Notes: generated from the letters alone by a model not told the origin. Positions 1-6,111 are shown, counted from the stretch's first letter. The stretch is DNA of 8,792 nucleotides from Bacteroidota bacterium (GCA_023409975.1 JAEYQO010000015.1:1-8792); one strand, 5' to 3'. Program-made: numbers and translations.

Positions 1-51
1 ACCCACATACACGGATTTGATTTTAATGTGTTTTTGGAAAAAAATCTACCC

Positions 52-358
52 TACATCTGACATCTGACATCTGACATCTGATGCAAACCCGGGCGAAGGC
101 CAAAGCCAAAGCGAAGGCCAAAGCGGATTTTCCCTCCCGCAAGGCTAAAGCCAAGGCGAAGGCCTACAACCCACAACCAGATTGGCCGTTGGCCGTTAGC
201 CGTTGGCCATTGGCGGGTTCTGCGCTGACATCTGGCATCTGATAAAGGGACCAAAGCCAAAGCCAAGGCGAAAGCGAAAACTAAGCTCACAACCCACAAC
301 TCCCAACCCACAACCAGATTGGCTCCTTCTGTAATGCCATCTGGCATCTGACATCTCT
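52..358. repeat. Patchwork of 6- and 7-bp tandem repeats
   Basis: This non-coding block is built from short tandem units. TCTGACA heptamers run at 56-83 and degenerate copies recur at 225-245 and 333-358. Hexamers of the type GCCAAA/GCGAAG fill 93-128, 143-166 and 249-284. TTGGCCG-type heptamers fill 182-216 (five units). AACCCAC-type heptamers fill 291-318. A 19-bp direct repeat (AACCCACAACCAGATTGGC) occurs at 168-186 and 305-323, so the composite hexamer-heptamer module seems to have been copied as a whole. The minus-strand frame across it (362-51) stays open only because 6-bp units never create stops; its translation is Ala/Leu/Gly/Phe low-complexity and is not taken as a gene. Together with the octamer array it accounts for most of the gene-free stretch 1-530; positions 1-51 and about 359-432 show no recognisable feature. 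Confidence 0.85.
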
Positions 359-432
359 TCAAAAAAAATTAATTACCAATCACTAACAACTAGAAACTAA
401 ATTTTATATCTTACCGACAGAATAACCAGAAA

Positions 433-528
433 CAACTACACGATTAACCGACTAACCGACTACACGAATAAACGATTCAACGAATAAACGATTCAACGAA
501 TAAACGATTCAACGAATAAACAACTAAA
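433..528. repeat. Octamer tandem array ending 2 bp before a start codon
   Basis: Twelve consecutive 8-bp units can be laid out without a gap: CAACTACA, CGATTAAC, CGACTAAC, CGACTACA, then CGAATAAA and CGATTCAA alternating for seven units, then CAACTAAA. The core 465-520 is therefore also a perfect 16-bp repeat of 3.5 copies. The array is AT-rich and ends at 528, and the ATG of the next gene starts at 531. No Shine-Dalgarno sequence or clear TAnnTTTG box is seen inside it. Since the unit is not a multiple of 3 and lies in the leader, copy changes would alter promoter-to-start spacing, not the reading frame. A regulatory role is inference only. Confidence 0.9.
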
Positions 529-530
529 CA

Positions 531-911
531 ATGGCCCTAATATCAACGCCTCTGAACATTCAGAGAGGAAAAATCGGGAATATGTCCTTCTACAAGGACC
601 GTCACGGCAGATCCCACATCAGGCAAATACAGCAGCGGAAAAAAATCAGAATGACGGATTACGAGGCGCGTCCCTGGATTCGTAATAACATGGAATTCCG
701 CGATATTTCCCAGGCCTCCAGACTCATCCGTCAGGGACTTGATTATAGTCTCGACTATATGAGAGACTCCGAGCACCACAACCGGCTTACGGGTCTGCTC
801 AAGCATGTGGCCCACACGGATTTTGATACTAATCCCGGCTTCCGCGATAGCTTCAGGGGCAATCTGAACCTGCTGATCGGCTACGAATTCAATGAATACA
901 ACCGGCTTTAA
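531..911 (+). CDS. N-terminal part of an interrupted Bacteroidota protein of unknown function
   Basis: The frame codes for 126 residues from an ATG at 531 to TAA at 909-911. The N-terminus (GKIGNMSFYKDRHGRSHIR, residues 13-31) has the pattern G-x-IGN-x-SFY-x(4)-G-x(4)-R, which I recall from a widespread Bacteroidota family of uncharacterised proteins that often occur in several copies per genome. The middle is basic and probably helical, and the end (LNLLIGYEFNEYNRL) matches where family members continue into a second, beta-rich domain. Here a stop intervenes and the same frame continues at once with DAFIGKFETSIDP, so this is best read as the front part of a 336-codon gene ending at 1538. No signal peptide or membrane segment is seen. 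Function is unknown; if the stop is real, the product would be a truncated N-terminal domain. Confidence 0.6.
   Translation: MALISTPLNIQRGKIGNMSFYKDRHGRSHIRQIQQRKKIRMTDYEARPWIRNNMEFRDISQASRLIRQGLDYSLDYMRDSEHHNRLTGLLKHVAHTDFDTNPGFRDSFRGNLNLLIGYEFNEYNRL
909..911 (+). other. In-frame TAA splitting a 336-codon gene
   Basis: The codons read CGG CTT TAA GAC GCT TTC. The frame upstream (from 531) and downstream (to 1538) is the same, and the 17 codons between this stop and the first downstream ATG (963) are open and sensible (DAFIGKFETSIDPEPGK). One base change would restore the gene, for example to CAA, GAA or AAA. A nonsense mutation or a sequencing error is most likely. Programmed readthrough is possible in principle, but TAA is the least leaky stop and I see no supporting signal. 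Confidence 0.75.
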
Positions 912-962
912 GACGCTTTCATAGGCAAATTCGAGACCTCCATCGACCCCGAGCCCGGCAAG

Positions 963-1538
963 ATGGTGGTGGAGCTGGATGCCTTCATTCCGGCAGTGGA
1001 TATCACCGCTCCCAATGGCGCCACCCAATGTCAATTGATCATACAGGGAACCACCGTATCCCGTACCAACCAGCTAAGGGCTCAACAGTACACCGACTGT
1101 TTTAATCTGAACTCGACCGAAACGATAGCTTCTCAGCGACTGGAACTGGAGCTGACACCCCAGCCTGGCGAGGTGATGGTGCTGGCGGTGGGGGTTCTGT
1201 ATTACGAGGAGTTCCTCGGTGTTCCCCTGATGCTCCGGGGCGGATCCCAGATGATCGTAGACATCAGTGTTGCCAACCAGCCTGCTGCTGAGGATCAGAC
1301 CCCTGCACAGTCCATGACCCTGGCGGAATACTACGAGTGGCTGGACAACAGGCTGCAGAACCGTTACAGGCCCAATACGCCGTACTATGATTCCCGTAAA
1401 ACCCCCAACCTGTTTAAAGAGCGGCTTCGCCTGATGCGAAGGGAGCTCTACAAGCGGGAGCTGGACTGCCTGCGAAAGGGCTTGTACGGACCGGAAGGCC
1501 GGGAGTTTAAGGCGGTGATGAAGCGGTTGATGCGGTAG
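963..1538 (+). CDS. C-terminal part of the same interrupted protein of unknown function
   Basis: From the first ATG after the stop this frame codes for 191 residues; the open stretch really begins at 912, so the ATG at 963 is only a possible restart and no ribosome-binding site precedes it. Residues about 1-100 look beta-rich and contain VDITAPNGATQCQLIIQG and MVLAVGVLYYEEFLGVPLML. These fit the second domain of the Bacteroidota family recalled above (typically AP-x-GATH... and a later GIEFYQ-like strand). After it comes an extension of about 80 residues, rich in Arg, Lys, Tyr and Leu (LFKERLRLMRRELYKRELDCLRK, residues about 150-172), probably helical and strongly basic, which I do not recognise. 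The gene stands alone between the repeat block and the oppositely oriented mutase. Function is unknown. It may be a non-translated remnant. Confidence 0.55.
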   Translation: MVVELDAFIPAVDITAPNGATQCQLIIQGTTVSRTNQLRAQQYTDCFNLNSTETIASQRLELELTPQPGEVMVLAVGVLYYEEFLGVPLMLRGGSQMIVDISVANQPAAEDQTPAQSMTLAEYYEWLDNRLQNRYRPNTPYYDSRKTPNLFKERLRLMRRELYKRELDCLRKGLYGPEGREFKAVMKRLMR

Positions 1539-1823
1539 GGGGACTGGATTTTAGGTTGTCTCTTTAGCAGGTGTGTTATTAGTCATCTTGTCTTGGGGAG
1601 TACCTCCTTTTATGACTATTCCGACCAAACCTTGGGAATTACATAGACATTGCTTTTCCATTACCAACCAGAGAGGAAATGATCATAATGGACCAATTGC
1701 AGTGGACCTCTAGTATTACACCAGTAGTATTCATTGTCTAAAAAGGATATGCCTTTGCTGGTAAAGAAATTCTGTGCTGTTGTTCTTCCACCGCAACCTA
1801 CAGCTCACGCTCTAAACAATAAA
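1539..1823. other. Intergenic region between convergent genes
   Basis: This stretch lies between the 3' ends of the interrupted gene and the mutase. Small frames exist (for example ATG at 1612, 33 codons), but none has family resemblance or a convincing start. A weak hairpin with GGAG/CTCC and a 3-base loop, extended by G-T pairs and followed by T residues, sits at 1595-1611 and could act as a poor terminator for the plus-strand gene. A 7-bp direct repeat TAGTATT occurs around 1711-1731. I see nothing else. Confidence 0.4.
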
Positions 1824-3377
1824 TTAGCCATTCCATTCTCCCCACTCCTTCCGAAGGGTATCCGCAATCTCTCCCAGCGTACAGAGCTGCTCAACAGCCT
1901 CAATGACCACAGGCATCAGGTTGCCCCCGTCCAAAGCTTTCTCCCGGATCGCCGCAAGACAACGCTCCACAGCCGCAGCATCCCGGCGCGCCCGCAGCGA
2001 CTGCAGCTTCTCAGACTGCACCACACGGATGGAATCATCGATCCGGAACACGGGCGGTGCCTCGTTCTCCGCTGCCTGAAACTTATTAACGCCCACAATG
2101 ATCTTCTCCCCCTCCTCTATAGCCTGATTGTAGGCATAGGCAGATCTGGCAATCTCCTCCTGGATAAAACCCTGCTCCACCGCCTTCACAGCACCACCCA
2201 TCGCACTAATCTTGTCGATCAGCTTCCAGGCCTCAGCCTCCACCTCATTCGTCAGTTGCTCCACAAAATAGGAACCCGCCAGCGGATCCACGGTCTGGGT
2301 AACACCACTCTCATGGGCGATGATCTGCTGACTCCTCAAAGCAATCGTCGCCGCCTCCTCCGTAGGAAGGGATAAGGCCTCATCATATCCGTTCGTATGC
2401 AAGGACTGGGTGCCCCCCAGCACGGCAGAAAGGGCCTGCAAGGTCACACGGACAATATTATTCCTGGGCTGCTGCGCCGTCAGGGTGCTCCCACCCGTCT
2501 GGGTATGGAATCGCAGCATCTGCGCTCTCGGGTCCGTAGCACCCAGCTCACTGGTGATCTTAGCCCACATCCTCCGGGCCGCCCGGAACTTGGCCACTTC
2601 CTCAAACAGGTTGTTATGCGCATTGAAGAAGAAGGAAAGGCGCTTCGCAAATACGTTAATGTCCAGCCCTTTTGCCAGTGCCGCTTCTAAATAGGCTTTC
2701 CCATTGGCCAGCGTAAAGGCCAGCTCCTGTACTGCTGTTGCACCTGCCTCACGGATATGATAGCCGGAGATAGAAATGGTATTCCAGCGGGGCACTTCCT
2801 TGCTGCAATACTCGAATATATCGGTGATCAGCCGCATGGATGGGCCGGGCGGATAAATATAGGTGCCCCGGGCAGCATACTCCTTCAGAATATCATTCTG
2901 GATGGTACCCGCAATTTTCCGGATATCTGCACCCTGCTTCTTAGCCAGGGCAATGTAAAATGCCAGCAGGATATAGGCTGTCGCATTGATGGTCATGGAG
3001 GTGGAGACTTCTTCCAGCTTGATGCCCCTGAACAGGGTCTCCATATCCTCCAGAGAGTCGATGGCCACTCCCACCTTGCCAACCTCACCCTCCGCCATCG
3101 GATGGTCAGAATCATACCCAATCTGGGTGGGCAGATCAAAGGCCACGGAAAGTCCCATCACACCCTGGCTCAGCAGGTAGTGATACCGCTTATTGCTTTC
3201 CTCCGCTGTACTGAACCCGGCATACTGACGCATGGTCCAGAGCCGGTCCCGGTACATAGCCTCGTGGACGCCTCTCGTAAATGGAAATTTTCCGGGTTGC
3301 TCATTCATGGGTACAGGTTCGGTATATACCTGCCTGATCTCTATTCCTGAATCGGTAGTAAACTTGCTTTCTGACAT
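1824..3377 (-). CDS. mcmA1: Methylmalonyl-CoA mutase large (catalytic) subunit, without B12-binding domain
   Basis: This 517-residue protein is the substrate-binding TIM barrel of the adenosylcobalamin-dependent acyl-CoA mutases, which interconvert (R)-methylmalonyl-CoA and succinyl-CoA. Signatures are QYAGFSTAEESN (51-62), GLSVAFDLPTQIGYDSDHP (75-93), GTIQNDILKEY (157-167), SISGYHIREAGA (202-213) and GGTQSLHTNGYDEALSLPT. Tyr52, Arg170, Tyr206 and His207 line up, without gaps, with Tyr89, Arg207, Tyr243 and His244 of the Propionibacterium enzyme. Isobutyryl-CoA mutases have Phe and Gln at the first two, so a methylmalonyl substrate is favoured. The chain ends at GEIADTLRKEWGEWNG, just where full-length mutases (over 700 residues) enter the B12 domain; the DxHxxG cobalt-ligand motif is absent. 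It must use a separate B12 subunit, as archaeal-type and IcmA-type enzymes do; none is in this window. The start ATG is 16 bp after the upstream gene, suggesting an operon. Confidence 0.93.
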   Translation of the reverse strand: MSESKFTTDSGIEIRQVYTEPVPMNEQPGKFPFTRGVHEAMYRDRLWTMRQYAGFSTAEESNKRYHYLLSQGVMGLSVAFDLPTQIGYDSDHPMAEGEVGKVGVAIDSLEDMETLFRGIKLEEVSTSMTINATAYILLAFYIALAKKQGADIRKIAGTIQNDILKEYAARGTYIYPPGPSMRLITDIFEYCSKEVPRWNTISISGYHIREAGATAVQELAFTLANGKAYLEAALAKGLDINVFAKRLSFFFNAHNNLFEEVAKFRAARRMWAKITSELGATDPRAQMLRFHTQTGGSTLTAQQPRNNIVRVTLQALSAVLGGTQSLHTNGYDEALSLPTEEAATIALRSQQIIAHESGVTQTVDPLAGSYFVEQLTNEVEAEAWKLIDKISAMGGAVKAVEQGFIQEEIARSAYAYNQAIEEGEKIIVGVNKFQAAENEAPPVFRIDDSIRVVQSEKLQSLRARRDAAAVERCLAAIREKALDGGNLMPVVIEAVEQLCTLGEIADTLRKEWGEWNG

Positions 3378-3393
3378 GTTTTTCTGTTGATGC

Positions 3394-3942
3394 TTAGCCC
3401 TGTGCGCCGTATTTCAGCACGTTTTTCGCCTCCTCATTGATCACTTCGAGCGCAATATCTGTAGGAAGTTCCTCCACTGTGAGGACATAATCTACAATGC
3501 GCTTGTGTAGTTCCTTGCCCGGATCCTCAGGACTGAGCTGCTGGGCAATGGTATTGATCATATTAAGCTCCTGCTCCTTAACACCTCGAACGGTATCCCA
3601 GACTTTCCTGCTTACATAGATCTGCTGGGAAAGATTATGGTCGAACTCTGCACGGATATTATGGGTCAGTACCGCCTGGAGTTCCGCAACATTCATCCCA
3701 CTCTGGTATAGCCGGGGCACCAACTGCCTGGGGTGCAGTCGTTCTACAAAAATGGTCAGGCGCTCGAGGGCCTGCAGGCGCAATCGCACGGTAGCATCCT
3801 GGTTATCGCGGAGCATAGCCACCTGTTTGGTCTTTAGTTCGGTGATGAGGAAGCGTTTGACGATGGTAGTGCAGGCTATGAGCACCACCAGCGCAGGTAC
3901 CGTATATTTTAAAAGCTCTAAAAAAAGATCCCATCCGTTCAT
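3394..3942 (-). CDS. Single-pass membrane protein of unknown function, upstream of the mutase
   Basis: The start chosen is the ATG at 3942 (MNGWDLFLELLKYTVPALVV), giving 182 residues. An upstream in-frame ATG at 3987 would add 15 residues, but these overlap a promoter-like box just before 3942. One hydrophobic segment (about residues 13-28, YTVPALVVLIACTTIV) followed by Lys-Arg suggests an N-terminal membrane anchor with the rest in the cytoplasm. The remainder is mostly helical: a charged stretch, QALERLTIFVERLHPRQLVPRL, then a region ending in LPTDIALEVINEEAKNVLKYGAQG. This resembles an uncharacterised family common in Chitinophagaceae and relatives (possibly the one labelled DUF7935; recalled, not verified). 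Stop to mutase start is 16 bp on the same strand, so the two genes are probably cotranscribed. A functional link to the mutase is only suggested by position. Confidence 0.8.
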   Translation of the reverse strand: MNGWDLFLELLKYTVPALVVLIACTTIVKRFLITELKTKQVAMLRDNQDATVRLRLQALERLTIFVERLHPRQLVPRLYQSGMNVAELQAVLTHNIRAEFDHNLSQQIYVSRKVWDTVRGVKEQELNMINTIAQQLSPEDPGKELHKRIVDYVLTVEELPTDIALEVINEEAKNVLKYGAQG

Positions 3943-3947
3943 GGGCG

Positions 3948-3955
3948 CAAAATAA
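3948..3955 (-). promoter_or_regulatory. Possible -7 box directly before the start codon
   Basis: Read on the minus strand, TTATTTTG is a partial match to the Bacteroidota -7 consensus TAnnTTTG and ends five bases before the ATG at 3942. Transcription starting some 5-7 bases downstream would give an almost leaderless mRNA. No TTTG at the -33 spacing is visible, so support is weak. Confidence 0.3.
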
Positions 3956-4041
3956 TCTATTTTAAGCCGACATGGTGACTGGCCCACCGCACAAATGGCA
4001 CAGTTTTTTGAAGTGGTGTATTCATAAAAAACAAGGTCCCT

Positions 4042-4515
4042 ATGGAAAACAATGAAGCAAAAGTGGAAATTCTGAATGATCTGATCAAGATCAACAACGA
4101 CAGGATAGCTGGTTATGAGCGTGCAATCAATGAGGCAAAGGATCTGGATGTAGACCTGAAAGCCACTTTTGAAGCAATGATCCGCGAGAGTCAGCAGTAC
4201 AAGCAGGAACTCGTCGACAATTACAAGGTAGCCGGCGGCGGGGAATTCGAAGACAGCACCACCAATTCGGGAAAGATCTACCGCGCCTGGATGGATGTGA
4301 AAGCCACATTTACCGGTAGCGATCGTAAAGCCATCCTGGCTTCCTGCGAGTTCGGCGAGGATGCCTGGCGCAGGGCTTATGAAGCCGCACTGAATGCTGA
4401 GGGCGAACTCGATGAAGGCACCAAAACACTCATCCGTGAGCAGTATGACTCAGAGAAGAAATCGCACGATCTCATCAAAAAGTACCGCGATGCCCACGAT
4501 TCTATAGATAAGTAA
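4042..4515 (+). CDS. PA2169-type (DUF2383) ferritin-like four-helix-bundle protein
   Basis: The 157-residue product is almost wholly helical and acidic, with no signal peptide, so it should be cytoplasmic. Two halves match the DUF2383 / PA2169 family: the first has LNDLIKINNDRIAGYERAINEA (11-32) and FEAMIRESQQYKQELVD (43-59), and the second has ILASCEFGEDAWRRAYEAAL (98-117) followed by a last helix with IREQYDSEKKSHDLIKKYRD (131-150). The family is placed in the ferritin-like fold. Glu26, Glu50, Glu104 and His142 are candidates for metal-site residues, but I cannot show that a di-iron centre is complete. The biochemical role of the family is unsettled; many members are stress-induced. The gene is divergent from the membrane protein at 3942, and a DUF4142 lipoprotein follows 69 bp after its stop. 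No Shine-Dalgarno sequence precedes the ATG. Confidence 0.85.
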   Translation: MENNEAKVEILNDLIKINNDRIAGYERAINEAKDLDVDLKATFEAMIRESQQYKQELVDNYKVAGGGEFEDSTTNSGKIYRAWMDVKATFTGSDRKAILASCEFGEDAWRRAYEAALNAEGELDEGTKTLIREQYDSEKKSHDLIKKYRDAHDSIDK

Positions 4516-4537
4516 TCGGGCTGGCCCGATATTTTAT
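4515..4537 (+). terminator. Short hairpin terminator after the PA2169-type gene
   Basis: ATCGGG (4515-4520) pairs with CCCGAT (4525-4530) around a CTGG loop, followed by ATTTTAT. The stem uses the last base of the TAA stop codon. The T-run is short, so termination may be partial and allow some transcription into the next gene. Confidence 0.55.
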
Positions 4538-4550
4538 GAACCTCACTGAA

Positions 4551-4579
4551 TTTGCATCATTTAACCAATTCTATTTAAC
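4551..4579 (+). promoter_or_regulatory. Possible Bacteroidota promoter for the DUF4142 lipoprotein
   Basis: TTTG at 4551-4554 is followed, after 17 bases, by TATTTAAC (4572-4579), which matches only TAnnT of the -7 consensus TAnnTTTG. The spacing is acceptable and the element lies just upstream of the ATG at 4585, but the -7 match is poor. Confidence 0.25.
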
Positions 4580-4584
4580 CGACG

Positions 4585-5217
4585 ATGAATTTTAAAACAA
4601 CAATCAGCATTTTTTCTCTGCCACTACTCCTGATGGCTGCTTCCTGTAGTGAAACCACCGAAGAGCGTATAGAGGAAAGAACAGATAATGCCTTCAACAG
4701 CGTAGAGGCTGGTATGGACAGACTGGAAGCCAGAGTGCGCAGGAGTACTGGTAATCCGGACAAGGATTTTGCAGCCGACGCCATTGAGGCAAATTCTCAG
4801 GAGTTGAAGGCTTTGCGGTTGGGTGAGCAGCGGGGCGGTCCTAAGGTTAAACAAGCCGTGGCCTCCATGATGCCCGATCACCAGCAGTTGGGTGAGCAAA
4901 TGAAATCGTATGTTACTGCAAAGAACATGACTTTCAATGATCTGGATACAGCCCGGATCGATGATGACTATGAGTTCAACGATACGGGTGCCGATTTCGA
5001 TCGCAAATGGGCTGAGGAGATGGTCGAAGACCATGAGGATGTAGTGGAACTGTTCGAGGATGCTCAGGACGATGTGAAGGACGCGGAACTTAAAACCATG
5101 ATCTCGAATACCCTGCCCAAACTGCGCCAGCATCTGGAAATGTCCAGAAAGCTTCGTGATGAGTTGAGCAATACAAGAAATGACGGAAACACCACATCCC
5201 CTCCCAACAATCCGTAA
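4585..5217 (+). CDS. DUF4142-type lipoprotein (ferritin-like helical bundle)
   Basis: The 210-residue protein begins with a lipoprotein signal peptide: Lys4, a hydrophobic core (IFSLPLLLMAAS) and Cys21 in the lipobox MAASC. The mature protein starts CSETTEE, an acidic tail after Cys that in several Bacteroidota favours export to the outer-membrane surface, so an outer-membrane location is plausible. Residues about 60-192 fit DUF4142: DFAADAIEANSQELKALRLGE, VASMMPDHQQLGEQMKSY, FDRKWAEEMVEDHEDVVELFE and LKTMISNTLPKLRQHLEMS. The recurring Asp-His pairs (98-99, 149-150) and His183 are typical of the family, which has a ferritin-like fold and no settled function. The last 15 residues are an Asn/Pro/Thr-rich tail. 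The preceding gene is also ferritin-like but cytoplasmic. A strong terminator follows 43 bp downstream. Confidence 0.85.
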   Translation: MNFKTTISIFSLPLLLMAASCSETTEERIEERTDNAFNSVEAGMDRLEARVRRSTGNPDKDFAADAIEANSQELKALRLGEQRGGPKVKQAVASMMPDHQQLGEQMKSYVTAKNMTFNDLDTARIDDDYEFNDTGADFDRKWAEEMVEDHEDVVELFEDAQDDVKDAELKTMISNTLPKLRQHLEMSRKLRDELSNTRNDGNTTSPPNNP

Positions 5218-5260
5218 AGACATTCAAGGCACTTAAGATTGGGGGTCTGGTAAATAGAGC

Positions 5261-5300
5261 AAGGGTCGGTTACTTTCGCGTAACGACCCTTCGCCTTTTT
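5261..5300 (+). terminator. Strong rho-independent terminator after the lipoprotein gene
   Basis: AAGGGTC-G-GTTAC (5261-5273) pairs with GTAAC-GACCCTT (5280-5291): 12 base pairs, one bulged G at 5268 and a TTTCGC loop. It is followed by CGCC and a five-T run (5296-5300). A further 7-bp inverted repeat, GGTCTGG at 5244-5250 and CCAGACC at 5304-5310, encloses the whole terminator. Confidence 0.9.
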
Positions 5301-5333
5301 ACTCCAGACCAAACTGGCCGTTCCCCTCTAAAA

Positions 5334-5417
5334 TCCGACATCCGACATCAGCCATCCGACATCAGTCATCTGACATCAGCCATCTGACATCCGACATCCC
5401 CAACTCCCAACTCTCAA
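5334..5417. repeat. Second heptamer tandem array
   Basis: Twelve 7-bp units follow without a gap: nine of the type TCHGMCA (TCCGACA, TCAGCCA, TCAGTCA, TCTGACA) at 5334-5396, then TCCCCAA, CTCCCAA and CTCTCAA. The first type is the same as the TCTGACA block at 56-83 and in the same orientation; the second recalls the AACTCCC-type units at 291-318. The array lies between the terminator at 5300 and the start of the SET gene at 5480 and has no coding potential. Confidence 0.88.
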
Positions 5418-5479
5418 CGCTCACCCCCACCCGCAACTGTCTGGCGTGGAATTTGTATTACATAGCAAAACACCGCGCT

Positions 5480-6085
5480 ATGATCCATCCCTCAACAGAA
5501 CTAAGGTTTATCAGTCCGGAGAAGGGCATCGGTGTGGTAGCTACTGAATTTATTCCGAAGGGCACCATCACCTGGGCCTACGATCCACTGGATCAGGTGT
5601 TTACACCCGATGAAGTGGCACAACTTTCTTCACTTTTCAGAAATTTTATTGACAAGTACGCTTATCGCGATCAGAATGGTAACTGGGTGCTCTGCTGGGA
5701 TCATGCCCGGTTTGTCAATCATAGCTACAATTCCAACAGTATCTCAACAGCCTACAATCTGGAACTCGCCGTGCGCGATATCTATCCCGGAGAAGAGATA
5801 ACCAACGATTATGGATACCTCAATCTGCAGGAACCGTTCTATGCCCTGCAGGAAGAGGGTAGTGAGAGGTCTGTTGTGATGCCGGATGATCTGTTGCGCT
5901 ATCACAAAGTCTGGGACGCTCAGCTCTATCAGGCGTTCCGGCATTTCAATATGGTGGCGCAGCCCCTGGCCGGACTGATCGAGCCGAAGTACCTGGACAA
6001 AGTGCGGGAGGTCGCCGCCGGAAAGTCGGCTATGGACTCCATTCTCAACTGTTACTACGACCCCCAGAAAAAAATGGCTGCCTGA
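5480..6085 (+). CDS. SET-domain protein methyltransferase
   Basis: The ATG at 5480 gives 201 residues (MIHPSTELRF). A TTG at 5453 could extend the N-terminus by nine residues, but the domain begins after the ATG. The SET domain covers about residues 5-115: KGIGVVATEFIPKGTITW (15-32) is the first glycine-rich strand motif, RFVNHSYNSN (77-86) carries the conserved NHS of the S-adenosylmethionine site, and GEEITNDYGY (104-113) is the closing motif that forms the pseudoknot with the catalytic Tyr. No post-SET Cys cluster is present; only Cys72 and Cys191 occur. The C-terminal 85 residues are helical and unassigned. The family transfers methyl groups to protein lysines; in bacteria the targets are mostly unknown. 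prmC starts 37 bp downstream on the same strand, so cotranscription is likely. Confidence 0.88.
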   Translation: MIHPSTELRFISPEKGIGVVATEFIPKGTITWAYDPLDQVFTPDEVAQLSSLFRNFIDKYAYRDQNGNWVLCWDHARFVNHSYNSNSISTAYNLELAVRDIYPGEEITNDYGYLNLQEPFYALQEEGSERSVVMPDDLLRYHKVWDAQLYQAFRHFNMVAQPLAGLIEPKYLDKVREVAAGKSAMDSILNCYYDPQKKMAA

Positions 6086-6111
6086 AACTCCCGCAGCCTA
6101 ATTTAGCACCC

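Noticed and set aside
51..362. Minus-strand open frame of 103 codons
   Set aside because: It is the translation of the 6/7-bp repeats (runs of Ala-Leu-Phe-Gly) with no family resemblance; repeats of 6 bp stay open by default.
433..528. Possible CRISPR array
   Set aside because: The units are 8 bp and contiguous, with no spacers of 25-40 bp and no cas genes.
543..1034. Minus-strand frame of 163 codons
   Set aside because: It lies antisense to the interrupted gene, whose plus-strand frame has a recognisable family N-terminus and better codon use.
1612..1713. Small plus-strand frame of 33 codons in the intergenic region
   Set aside because: No recognisable motif, no promoter and no conservation evidence; too short to support.
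1734..2375. Plus-strand frame of 213 codons overlapping the mutase 3' end
   Set aside because: Most of it is antisense to conserved mutase sequence and it starts at TTG; the first 30 codons in the intergenic part match nothing I know.
2757..3350. Plus-strand frame of 197 codons
   Set aside because: Wholly antisense to the conserved mutase barrel; its openness follows from the coding bias of the real gene.
4624..5223. Minus-strand frame of 199 codons
   Set aside because: Antisense to the DUF4142 lipoprotein, which has a clear lipobox, domain and terminator on the plus strand.
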